From the NCBI GenBank assembly GCA_026416065.1, contig JAOAFW010000094.1, positions 1 to 9,375 on the forward strand: 9,375 nt of DNA, written 5' to 3'. The stretch's first letter is position 1, and each line of letters opens with the position of its first letter. Shown piece after piece: positions 1 through 5,556 of this stretch. The stretch comes from Fimbriimonadales bacterium (lineage in GTDB: Bacteria; Armatimonadota; Fimbriimonadia; Fimbriimonadales; GBS-DC). The notes under the pieces were generated by a model that did no database searches, had not been told where the DNA came from, and saw only the letters and a program-made list of their open reading frames with translations. Position numbers and translations under genes: made by a program.

Positions 1-224
1 GCGTAAGCCTCCTCGATAAACTGTTCAATCCATTTGCGCACGGTGGGGGCGTTCAGGTGTCCCGCGAGTTGATACTCTTCGTGGGGCAGCCCCAGCACGA
101 CGGTATCGCCCTCGATAGTCACCAGCTGCAGCGCGTCGAGCGCACGGTAGAGGGTGCGTCCCGTAACCTGTTGCTTCACGCGCTCTCGGATGAGGCTCCA
201 CGCCTGTTGCATTTCCTGGCTCAT
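1..224 (-). CDS. Small uncharacterised protein, C-terminus cut by window edge
   Basis: I do not recognise this gene. It starts with ATG at 224 and stays open for 74 codons to the window edge. The start overlaps the coaX stop in an ATGA arrangement, which suggests translational coupling and a real gene. The protein begins MSQEMQQAWSLIRERV and is soluble and mixed alpha/beta, with no signal peptide or membrane segment. An N-terminal helix containing W9 is followed by a strand-turn-strand with an EGDTVVLGLP stretch, then a helix near WIEQFIEEAY. That order (helix, 'EGDTxVLxxP', helix) loosely resembles the DnaA N-terminal domain, but this is only a visual resemblance. The missing C-terminus prevents a firm call. 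A role linked to coaX is possible but unsupported beyond position. Confidence 0.7.
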   Translation of the reverse strand, partial: MSQEMQQAWSLIRERVKQQVTGRTLYRALDALQLVTIEGDTVVLGLPHEEYQLAGHLNAPTVRKWIEQFIEEAY

Positions 225-991
225 ACGACCTCCCTGTGATGGTATTCCCATAGAATCCGCAGTCCTTCCAGTGTTAACATCGGTTCCACGCGCTGGATGG
301 TGGGGCAGTTGGGTGCGAACCGTTCGGCGAGTCCGCCTGTGGCGACCACGGTCGCGTCGTTGCCCAGCTCCTGCTTGAACAGACGCAGCAGGTGTTCAAT
401 CGCGCCGACGGAGCCGAGCAATACGCCGCTGCGCAGGCTCTCGGGCGTACTTTTGCCGATGGGGTGGCACGCGCCCTCGAGGGCGATTCGGGGTAGTCGC
501 GCTGTGCGCCCCGCCAGCGATTCCAGCATCAGCTCCACACCGGGCAAAATCGCACCGCCCACATAGACCCCCTCGCGTGAGACGGCGTCCAGCGTTGTCG
601 CGGTGCCGAAGTCAACCACAATCACTGGTTTGCCGAAATGATGAACCGCCGCCACCGCATTAGCCAGCCGATCTGCGCCGACCGCTGTCGGCGGCTCGTA
701 GTCAACGCGAATGCCCAGATCGAGTTGAGAAGACACGAACAGTGGCTCGCAGCCCAACCAGCGTCGCGATAGCTGGCGCAGCGGTTCTTCCAAAGCGGGT
801 ACAACGGAGCAGATCGCCACGCCCGCAATCGATTCTTCTAATCCCTCCGCCTGCAGCAGCGAGCGCAGCAGAATGTAATGCTCGTCTTCGGTGCGGGCGG
901 TGTTGGTATGCACGCGCCACGCGCGCCAGCGTCCCGATTCGCAGACGCCCAACACGGTATGTGTATTGCCCACATCGATGCCGAGTAGCAC
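221..991 (-). CDS. coaX: Type III pantothenate kinase
   Basis: CoaX phosphorylates pantothenate with ATP, the first step of coenzyme A synthesis, in the cytosol. The 256-aa product has the usual family length and the ASKHA-fold motifs: the phosphate-1 loop DVGNT (residues 6-10) at the N-terminus, a SVVP motif near residue 63, GADRLANA near 105, DFGTATT near 128 as phosphate-2 motif, GGAILPG, and a late VVATGGLA adenosine motif. The start is GTG at 991; moving it would lose the DVGNT loop, so the start is secure. No purine-rich Shine-Dalgarno precedes it; the upstream bases are TTTCCTCC, next to a TATACT box, so a leaderless or near-leaderless transcript is possible. It lies 24 nt downstream of the oxidoreductase gene and overlaps the following small gene by 4 nt. 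Confidence 0.95.
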   Translation of the reverse strand: MLLGIDVGNTHTVLGVCESGRWRAWRVHTNTARTEDEHYILLRSLLQAEGLEESIAGVAICSVVPALEEPLRQLSRRWLGCEPLFVSSQLDLGIRVDYEPPTAVGADRLANAVAAVHHFGKPVIVVDFGTATTLDAVSREGVYVGGAILPGVELMLESLAGRTARLPRIALEGACHPIGKSTPESLRSGVLLGSVGAIEHLLRLFKQELGNDATVVATGGLAERFAPNCPTIQRVEPMLTLEGLRILWEYHHREVV

Positions 992-998
992 GGAGGAA

Positions 999-1008
999 AG
1001 TATACCTG
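999..1008 (-). promoter_or_regulatory. Candidate -10 box just upstream of coaX
   Basis: On the minus strand this reads CAGGTATACT. TATACT (999-1004) matches the sigma-70 -10 consensus at five of six positions and ends only 7 nt before the GTG start. I see no convincing -35 box 16-18 nt upstream. The same 10-mer occurs in the same place in front of the oxidoreductase gene. It is either a promoter for a leaderless message or an operator containing the palindrome GTATAC. Confidence 0.35.
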
Positions 1009-1015
1009 AATCGGG

Positions 1016-1990
1016 CTACGCTTCCCGCCCCATTGCCTGCAACACCGCGTGCGCGTTCGCTACCGCCATCCGCCCATCGTAGCCGTCGAACGGCAACGGC
1101 TCGTGATGCAGGATCGCCCGCACGAAACTGCGCAGCTCCCACATATACGGTTCAGGTGTGCCTATCTCTTCGGATGTCAAGCTTACCTCTTGCCCGCCAT
1201 GACGCCTGTAGCGAATTGCGCCGCTGAAACCCGTATGCTCCAGCACGCCCTCCGTGCCGACGATGCGTACCGTATAGCCGCCCAGTGTGTCGATAATGCT
1301 GCACTCGATGTCGCCTACGATACCGTTTTCGAAGCGCAACAACGCCTGCCAGTGCTGGATAAAATCCGGCTCGGAGTAGGGTTGTAGCCCCTGCGCGGCG
1401 ACAACTTCAAACTCGCCGAACAGCCAGCGCAGATAGTCGAGTTCGTGCACATTCATCTCCAGCAGCACGCCGCCGCTTTGCGCCGGATCCGCGCGCCACC
1501 CCTCTTTGAACAGGTTCAGTTCGTAGCCACGCCGCTGCAGATTCACCGCCACAGGCTCGCCAATCACGCCCTCCTGCAGCCACTGCTTCGACTGCCAGAA
1601 CAAGGGAAACAGGCGCAGCACTTGCCCCACCATCAGCACGCGCCCCATCCGTTGGGCTGCCTCAAGCAGTGCGTCACAGTGTGCAACCGTGAGGGCAAGG
1701 GGCTTCTCACAAAAGAGGTGCTTACCACTTTGCAGTATCTGCAAACCCAGTTCGTAGTGCGTATACGGCGGCGTAGCGAGGATACAGGCGTCGAGAGCGG
1801 GGTCGTTCAAAGCGGCTTCGAGGCTCTCATACGCGGGAACTTCCAGCTCTGTGGCGGCGCGATGGGTAAGTTCCGCGTCGGCGTCGTACACGCCAACCAG
1901 TTTCGCCTCGCTCAGCGGGCGCAGCTGCCACGCCAGATGACGCCCAATGCCGCCTGCGCCTACCAGTCCAATCCGTAGCTGCGTGTGCAT
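1016..1990 (-). CDS. Gfo/Idh/MocA-family NAD(P)-dependent oxidoreductase
   Basis: This 324-aa cytosolic enzyme has the two-domain architecture of the glucose-fructose oxidoreductase/inositol dehydrogenase family. A Rossmann domain opens with GLVGAGGIG (residues 8-16, dinucleotide-binding loop), followed by ILATPPYTHYE near 70-80 and the family signature EKP at 95-97, whose lysine is normally catalytic. The C-terminal alpha/beta domain carries the H-x-x-D pair H182/D185 in NVHELDYLRWLFGE, another expected catalytic element. The substrate, probably a sugar, sugar acid or cyclitol, cannot be read from sequence. It starts with ATG at 1990, 37 nt after the kpsF stop, without a Shine-Dalgarno (upstream bases are ACCTCCACTC). 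The separate promoter suggests it may be expressed apart from sigH-kpsF. A sugar-nucleotide or LPS-sugar role is only a contextual guess. Confidence 0.9.
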   Translation of the reverse strand: MHTQLRIGLVGAGGIGRHLAWQLRPLSEAKLVGVYDADAELTHRAATELEVPAYESLEAALNDPALDACILATPPYTHYELGLQILQSGKHLFCEKPLALTVAHCDALLEAAQRMGRVLMVGQVLRLFPLFWQSKQWLQEGVIGEPVAVNLQRRGYELNLFKEGWRADPAQSGGVLLEMNVHELDYLRWLFGEFEVVAAQGLQPYSEPDFIQHWQALLRFENGIVGDIECSIIDTLGGYTVRIVGTEGVLEHTGFSGAIRYRRHGGQEVSLTSEEIGTPEPYMWELRSFVRAILHHEPLPFDGYDGRMAVANAHAVLQAMGREA

Positions 1991-2001
1991 GAGTGGAGGT
2001 T

Positions 2002-2031
2002 AGTATACCTGCGGAGAAAGGGGACGCTCAA
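2002..2031 (-). promoter_or_regulatory. Sigma-70-type promoter for the oxidoreductase gene
   Basis: On the minus strand, TTGAGC (2026-2031) and TATACT (2002-2007) are separated by 18 nt. They match the -35 and -10 consensus at four and five positions. The -35 overlaps the kpsF stop codon. The start codon at 1990 lies 11 nt beyond the -10 box, so a transcript starting about 7 nt after the box would have a leader of only a few bases. This fits the absence of a Shine-Dalgarno. Confidence 0.5.
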
Positions 2032-3017
2032 ACAATCCCTGCCCGTAGCAAATCCTTCAGCACGATGATACCGACGGGTTTGCCCGTGTCGTCCAGCACA
2101 GGCAGGTCGCCGATTTTGGCGGGCGCGCTGTGGAATCGCTCCAGCACTTCGATCGCGAGTGGGTTGCCACGCAGGGTCATCGGCTGGCGTGTCATCGCCT
2201 CTGAAACAGGGCGTCCGAGCGCGCTCTCGTCCTGCAACAAGCGTCTGCGGATATCGCCGTCGGTCACGAGACCGACCATCACGCCGTCCGCGTTCACCAC
2301 GCAAGCGGCGCCCGCGCCTGCTTTCGTGATGGCGAACAGCGCGTCGCGTAAGAGCGCAGTTTCGGGCACAGTCGCGAGCGCGTCGCCCGTGCGCATCACG
2401 TCGTGAGCGCGTATCAGCAGTCGTCGCCCTAATGCACCTGCGGGATGGTTCAGCGCGAAGTCGCGGGGGGTGAAGCCGCGCGCTGCCATCGTCGCCATCG
2501 CCAGCGCGTCGCCCAGTGCGAGCATCGCTGTGGTGCTGGCGGTCGGCGCAAGGTTATGCGGGCACGCCTCGCGCTCTACGGGAATCTCCAGCACCAGATC
2601 CGCCATCCTGCCCAGAGTCGAGTCGGGACGCCCCGTGAACACGAGGGTGTAGACCTGCAGGCGTTTGAGCGCGGGGCATAGGAGTGCCAGCTCATCGCTT
2701 TCGCCCCGAAACGAGAGCAGAATCGCCACATCCTGCTCGGTAATCGTGCCGAGGTCGCCATGCGCCGCCTCGGTGGGGTGAACAAAAATCGCGGGAGTGC
2801 CTGTGCTGCTGAAAGTGCCTGCCAGCTTGCGGGCGATGGCGCCCGACTTGCCCACACCGCTCAGCACCACGCGCCCCTCGCACGCCAACAACGCTTCAAC
2901 TGCCTGCTCGAAGCGTGAGTCCAGCGTCTCCATGAGTCGCTGGAGGGCTTCCAGCTCGATTTGCAATACCTCGCGCGCTACCGCGAGCGCGTCCGTGCGC
3001 TCCAGAGTCGCGTTCAT
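2028..3017 (-). CDS. kpsF: Arabinose-5-phosphate isomerase (SIS plus two CBS domains)
   Basis: KpsF/KdsD/GutQ enzymes convert ribulose 5-phosphate to arabinose 5-phosphate, precursor of Kdo for lipopolysaccharide or capsule. The 329-aa length matches E. coli KdsD. The SIS domain (about 40-195) contains GVGKSG (54-59), FVHPTEAAHGDLG (78-90), ESDEL (106-110), PHNLAPTASTT (153-163) and LNHPAGALG (189-197). K57, E109, E150 and H191 fall exactly two positions before the residues known as catalytic in E. coli KdsD (K59, E111, E152, H193), so the enzyme looks intact. Two CBS domains follow, about 203-262 and 271-329. ATG at 3017 overlaps the sigma gene's TGA by four bases, implying translational coupling. 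kpsF and kdsD name the same activity; no other Kdo gene is in the window. Its presence argues for an outer membrane with Kdo-containing glycolipid. Confidence 0.93.
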   Translation of the reverse strand: MNATLERTDALAVAREVLQIELEALQRLMETLDSRFEQAVEALLACEGRVVLSGVGKSGAIARKLAGTFSSTGTPAIFVHPTEAAHGDLGTITEQDVAILLSFRGESDELALLCPALKRLQVYTLVFTGRPDSTLGRMADLVLEIPVEREACPHNLAPTASTTAMLALGDALAMATMAARGFTPRDFALNHPAGALGRRLLIRAHDVMRTGDALATVPETALLRDALFAITKAGAGAACVVNADGVMVGLVTDGDIRRRLLQDESALGRPVSEAMTRQPMTLRGNPLAIEVLERFHSAPAKIGDLPVLDDTGKPVGIIVLKDLLRAGIV

Positions 3018-3748
3018 AGCAGGTTATCGTCTAATTCGGGGGTAATACGGGCACGCCGTCGCCCGCGCGGACATTGCGATAGCTCACCGTAGTTTTCTTC
3101 GTAAACCTGGATTAATTTTTTCTTCACGCGCTGGAGCGCGTTATCGATACACTTGGTGCCCCGGCATAAGATTTCCGACATCTGCTTATACGACAAGCCG
3201 TCCAGGTAGAACTCCAGCACCTGTTTCTCGAGATCGCTCATTTTTTCACGCGCCATGTGCATCACAGCGAGCGGGATGCGTCGCTGAAGAATCCACTGTT
3301 CGGGCGTGAGCGCGTTGGGGTCAGGCAGGATATCAGTGAGGTTCGAATCGGTTTCGTCGTTGTGGTGGTTCTGGAGCGGGCGATAGAGCGAGACATAGTC
3401 ATTGAGGGGTACATGTTTTTGGCGCGTGGCGGCTTTGACGGCGGAGATAATCTGGCGCGTCACGCATAGCTCGGCGAATGGACGGAACTTGTGGACGCGC
3501 TCGTCACGAAAGTCGCGTATCGCCTTGAACAGCCCAATCAAGCCCTCCTGAACTACATCCTCGTGGTCTGCGCCAATTAAAAAGTAAGAACGCGCCTTAC
3601 TCTCGACGAGGGAACGGTATCGCTTGAGCAGGGTTTCGGTGGCGCGTTCACTGCCTTGTTTTGCATAGAAGACGAGTTCCTCATCCGCCATATAGGTTGT
3701 GCACAGTCCCGCGTCATCGTAGTGGTACTGGTTGTCCATCATCGCCAT
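3014..3748 (-). CDS. sigH: RNA polymerase sigma factor, SigH/Spo0H type
   Basis: A 244-aa sigma-70-family protein closest in appearance to Bacillus SigH (Spo0H). Region 2 spans about 23-115 and includes YFLIGADHEDVVQEGLIGLF (55-74), KAIRDFRDE, FAELCVTRQIISAVKAATRQ (91-110) and KHVPLNDYVSL. Region 4 (about 168-215) contains LEKQVLEFYLDGLSYKQMSEI and the helix-turn-helix end IDNALQRVKKKL. SigH is known in Firmicutes for entry into sporulation and competence. The ATG at 3748 was chosen because GGAGGG sits 8 nt upstream; a longer reading from 3823 adds 25 unconserved residues and ignores this site. A basic C-terminal tail (CPRGRRRARI) extends past region 4. No anti-sigma gene is adjacent. It is translationally coupled to kpsF and has its own promoter and structured leader. 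Confidence 0.9.
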   Translation of the reverse strand: MAMMDNQYHYDDAGLCTTYMADEELVFYAKQGSERATETLLKRYRSLVESKARSYFLIGADHEDVVQEGLIGLFKAIRDFRDERVHKFRPFAELCVTRQIISAVKAATRQKHVPLNDYVSLYRPLQNHHNDETDSNLTDILPDPNALTPEQWILQRRIPLAVMHMAREKMSDLEKQVLEFYLDGLSYKQMSEILCRGTKCIDNALQRVKKKLIQVYEENYGELSQCPRGRRRARITPELDDNLL

Positions 3749-3756
3749 GCCTGAAT

Positions 3757-3762
3757 CCCTCC
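3757..3762 (-). promoter_or_regulatory. Ribosome binding site deciding the sigH start
   Basis: On the minus strand GGAGGG lies 8 nt before the ATG at 3748. It supports the MAMMDNQ start over the ATG at 3823. The further in-frame ATGs at 3742 and 3739 remain possible. Confidence 0.7.
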
Positions 3763-3853
3763 GTCGGTTTGCCAAGCCCACACCGAGAGCTGCGGCGCTA
3801 ACGAGTCGCTCCCATCTGCCCACTATCCTCGTCTAACGCCTGCGCCATGTAGT

Positions 3854-3880
3854 TGTCCGTGCAGCGCTCCCCTGCGGACA
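3854..3880 (-). other. Hairpin at the 5' end of the predicted sigH leader
   Basis: TGTCCG (3854-3859) and CGGACA (3875-3880) form a 6-bp outer stem. A further CAG/CTG 3-bp inner stem follows a 2-nt bulge, closing on a 7-nt loop. The position coincides with the expected transcription start from the promoter at 3888-3915, so the mRNA would begin in or next to this structure. It could protect the 5' end or act in control. Confidence 0.4.
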
Positions 3881-3887
3881 TGATTAG

Positions 3888-3915
3888 TTTATACGATAGC
3901 CGACCGAAAAGTCAA
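3888..3915 (-). promoter_or_regulatory. Sigma-70-type promoter for sigH-kpsF
   Basis: On the minus strand TTGACT (3910-3915) and TATAAA (3888-3893) are separated by 16 nt, five of six matches to each consensus box. An alternative -10, TAAACT, gives an 18-nt spacer. The start would lie near 3881, leaving a leader of about 130 nt before the sigH ATG. The sigma gene would thus be read by the housekeeping holoenzyme. Confidence 0.6.
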
Positions 3916-3945
3916 GAGTCTGGGGCGAATTTCGGGCAATTTCTC

Positions 3946-3957
3946 GCCAAAATTGGC
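3946..3957. repeat. Palindrome between the divergent promoters
   Basis: GCCAA-AA-TTGGC is a 5-bp-arm palindrome with a 2-bp centre. Partial outer symmetry (ATTTC to the left, GGAAT to the right) surrounds it. It sits between the sigH promoter and the promoter of the Ig/stalk gene, where an operator would be expected. Its right arm overlaps the GGCAGGAATC element starting at 3955. Confidence 0.35.
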
Positions 3958-3983
3958 AGGAATCTGACGCGGGCGTCGAATGG
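3956..3983 (+). promoter_or_regulatory. Weak SigH-like promoter upstream of the Ig/stalk gene
   Basis: GCAGGAATC (3956-3964) resembles the SigH -35 pattern and GTCGAATGG (3975-3983) the -10 pattern. The AGGA-to-GAAT distance is 20 nt, one shorter than at the pilB promoter, and the two bases after GAAT are G instead of A/T. It is listed because GGCAGGAATC (3955-3964) is identical to the element upstream of pilB. Confidence 0.25.
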
Positions 3984-3988
3984 GGCTG

Positions 3989-4016
3989 CTTGCATACGCG
4001 GCGGGGAGGATATAAT
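3989..4016 (+). promoter_or_regulatory. -10 box and weak -35 for the Ig/stalk gene
   Basis: A perfect TATAAT lies at 4011-4016, 24 nt before the start codon. The best -35 candidate is CTTGCA (3989-3994) with a 16-nt spacer, or TTGCAT (3990-3995) with a short 15-nt spacer. The -10 is convincing and the -35 is not. Confidence 0.5.
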
Positions 4017-4028
4017 ACACGCCGATAT

Positions 4029-4034
4029 GGAGGT
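4029..4034 (+). promoter_or_regulatory. Ribosome binding site deciding the Ig/stalk gene start
   Basis: GGAGGT lies 6 nt before the ATG at 4041 and fixes that start over the upstream in-frame TTG at 3990. The bases between site and start complete a perfect 10-bp palindrome, AGGTCGACCT (4031-4040). Confidence 0.75.
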
Positions 4035-4040
4035 CGACCT

Positions 4041-5495
4041 ATGGAGAATCGGAAACGGATCTGGAGCCTATTGGCGCTGACGGGGCTGACCACGACGGGC
4101 ATCGCCGCATGGCAGCCGCAGTCGTCGCCCCTGCAAATCCTCAAAGGGGAACCCAATCGCCTGATGATGCAGTTTCGCGGGTTGAAGCCTGCCACGGTCG
4201 AGGTTCTCGTAGATGGCATGGTGATTGCCACGCGCCACCTGAGCGGGCAGACCGACCAGCTGACGCTGAACCTGCAAAGTGCAGGGCTGGCGCCGGGAAG
4301 CCACGACGCCACAATCAAATTGTATGATGCGCAAGGACGCCTGATTAGCCAGCGCCAGACACGCATCGAGCTATTACCGGACCCCCACAGCCCCCTGACA
4401 ATTCTGGTTCCCCGTAATGGTAGCCAGGTCGCCGGCGATGTGCCCATCGAAGCGCGGCTGAACCGTTCAGGGCAAGCATATGTCTCGTTTTTCGTCGATG
4501 GGGAGATTCGCGGGCTGCGCAACTACCCGCCGTATGTGTATACTTGGGACACGACGCGCGAAACGAACGGCTGGCATACAATCGAGGTGTGGAGCTACGA
4601 CGGCAACCAGACCCTGAAAACGCCGCCCATGCGCGTGTATGTGAACAATCCGGGTGGACGCACCGAACGGCGCATGGCAGAAGAGACTGTCGAGGCGGAG
4701 CCTGCAACGGCTACGGCGGAAAGTACGCCCGGAACGATGACTGAATCGATACGGGTAGCCTCAGCGCCCGAAGCCCGGATGCACGAAGCGACGCGCCTCA
4801 GCGCACCAAGCGCGCCCGCAAGCGAACCCGCCGAACCCGTTGTACAGCCAGAAACGGTTGACCCCCTCCATGAGCCCACTGTGAGCGCGTCCGCATCCGC
4901 TCTGCCCAGTCCGAGTCGCCTGAGCGCGCCGCTGGAGGAGACAAGCTTCCGGGTAGTGGAGACATCACCAACGCAGTCGCTGCGCATGGCGCGCGCAGCG
5001 GAAGCTGAGCCGCAGATGCGCGGTCAGAAACTGCGCGCCCCGCAGTTTGCCAGCGCACCCGCAAAGTCCGCGACGAATGCGCCTGCCGAACACGCTCTGC
5101 TCAACATCGAGTTCGGGACGCGCCTGCCCGAGACGATTACGCACTTCGAGGTCGCGCTGGATGGCGCACTGCTGAGCTTCGACGTTGCCCCGCAAGTGGA
5201 AGACGGCGTCGCGCTGGTGCCATTGCGCCCGGTGCTGGAGCAGCTCGGCGCACGCCTGCGCTGGGACAATCAGAGCAAAACCGCCTACGCAGAACGGAAC
5301 GGGCAAGCCATCACGCTGCGGGTGCGAGAGAACCAGATACTGATGGGCGATGCGCCCGTGCCTACTGACGCGCCGCTGCGCATCGTGCGTGGGCGTGTCT
5401 TGGCGCCCGCCTCCGCCCTGCGCGCGATACTCGATGCGGAAGTCATATTCGACGGCACGGCGGTGCAGCTGGTGGTCAACACAGGTAAGGAGTAA
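4041..5495 (+). CDS. Secreted Ig-like and copper-amine-oxidase-N ('stalk') domain protein
   Basis: The 484-aa protein starts with a likely signal peptide (basic n-region RKR, hydrophobic segment about 7-23), so it should be exported. Residues about 35-113 and 117-203 look like two Ig-like beta-sandwich domains; the second includes VSFFVDGEIRG, YVYTWDTT and WHTIEVWSYDG, typical of bacterial Ig repeats. Residues about 205-350 are a long Ala/Pro/Glu/Ser-rich linker. Residues about 367-480 match the copper-amine-oxidase N-terminal-like 'stalk' domain (LVPLRPVLEQLGARLRWDN, then VLAPASALRAILDAEVIFD). No catalytic amine oxidase domain follows, so this is probably an extracellular binding or cell-wall-associated protein. 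It is single, divergent from sigH and convergent with the next gene. No precise function can be given. Confidence 0.85.
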   Translation: MENRKRIWSLLALTGLTTTGIAAWQPQSSPLQILKGEPNRLMMQFRGLKPATVEVLVDGMVIATRHLSGQTDQLTLNLQSAGLAPGSHDATIKLYDAQGRLISQRQTRIELLPDPHSPLTILVPRNGSQVAGDVPIEARLNRSGQAYVSFFVDGEIRGLRNYPPYVYTWDTTRETNGWHTIEVWSYDGNQTLKTPPMRVYVNNPGGRTERRMAEETVEAEPATATAESTPGTMTESIRVASAPEARMHEATRLSAPSAPASEPAEPVVQPETVDPLHEPTVSASASALPSPSRLSAPLEETSFRVVETSPTQSLRMARAAEAEPQMRGQKLRAPQFASAPAKSATNAPAEHALLNIEFGTRLPETITHFEVALDGALLSFDVAPQVEDGVALVPLRPVLEQLGARLRWDNQSKTAYAERNGQAITLRVRENQILMGDAPVPTDAPLRIVRGRVLAPASALRAILDAEVIFDGTAVQLVVNTGKE

Positions 5496-5501
5496 TAATG
5501 A

Positions 5502-5533
5502 AAGCGCGCCTCCTGACGACGGGAGGCGCGCTT
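5502..5533. terminator. Bidirectional terminator hairpin between convergent genes
   Basis: A perfect 12-bp stem, AAGCGCGCCTCC (5502-5513) with GGAGGCGCGCTT (5522-5533), closes an 8-nt loop. It starts 7 nt after the Ig/stalk gene stop and 24 nt beyond the stop of the convergent gene. The tail is only moderately T-rich on either side (TTAGTTC on plus, TTTCATTATT on minus), so efficiency is uncertain. Confidence 0.7.
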
Positions 5534-5556
5534 AGTTCGAGAGGTTCTTGCTCTGC

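Noticed and set aside
702..1142. 146-codon minus-strand frame overlapping coaX and the oxidoreductase
   Set aside because: Arg/Ala-rich shadow frame typical of GC-rich DNA; both overlapped genes have clear family motifs.
1445..1978. 177-codon plus-strand frame
   Set aside because: Antisense to the oxidoreductase with its Rossmann and EKP motifs; composition is His/Gln-rich and unlike a real protein.
3749..3823. Longer N-terminus of the sigma factor starting at 3823
   Set aside because: The added 25 residues are unconserved and the GGAGGG site supports the start at 3748.
3990..4040. TTG start at 3990 for the Ig/stalk gene
   Set aside because: It would place the TATAAT and ribosome site inside the coding region and push the signal peptide inward.
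3884..4522. 212-codon minus-strand frame
   Set aside because: Antisense to the Ig/stalk gene and its promoter region; Arg/Ser/Pro-rich shadow without motifs.
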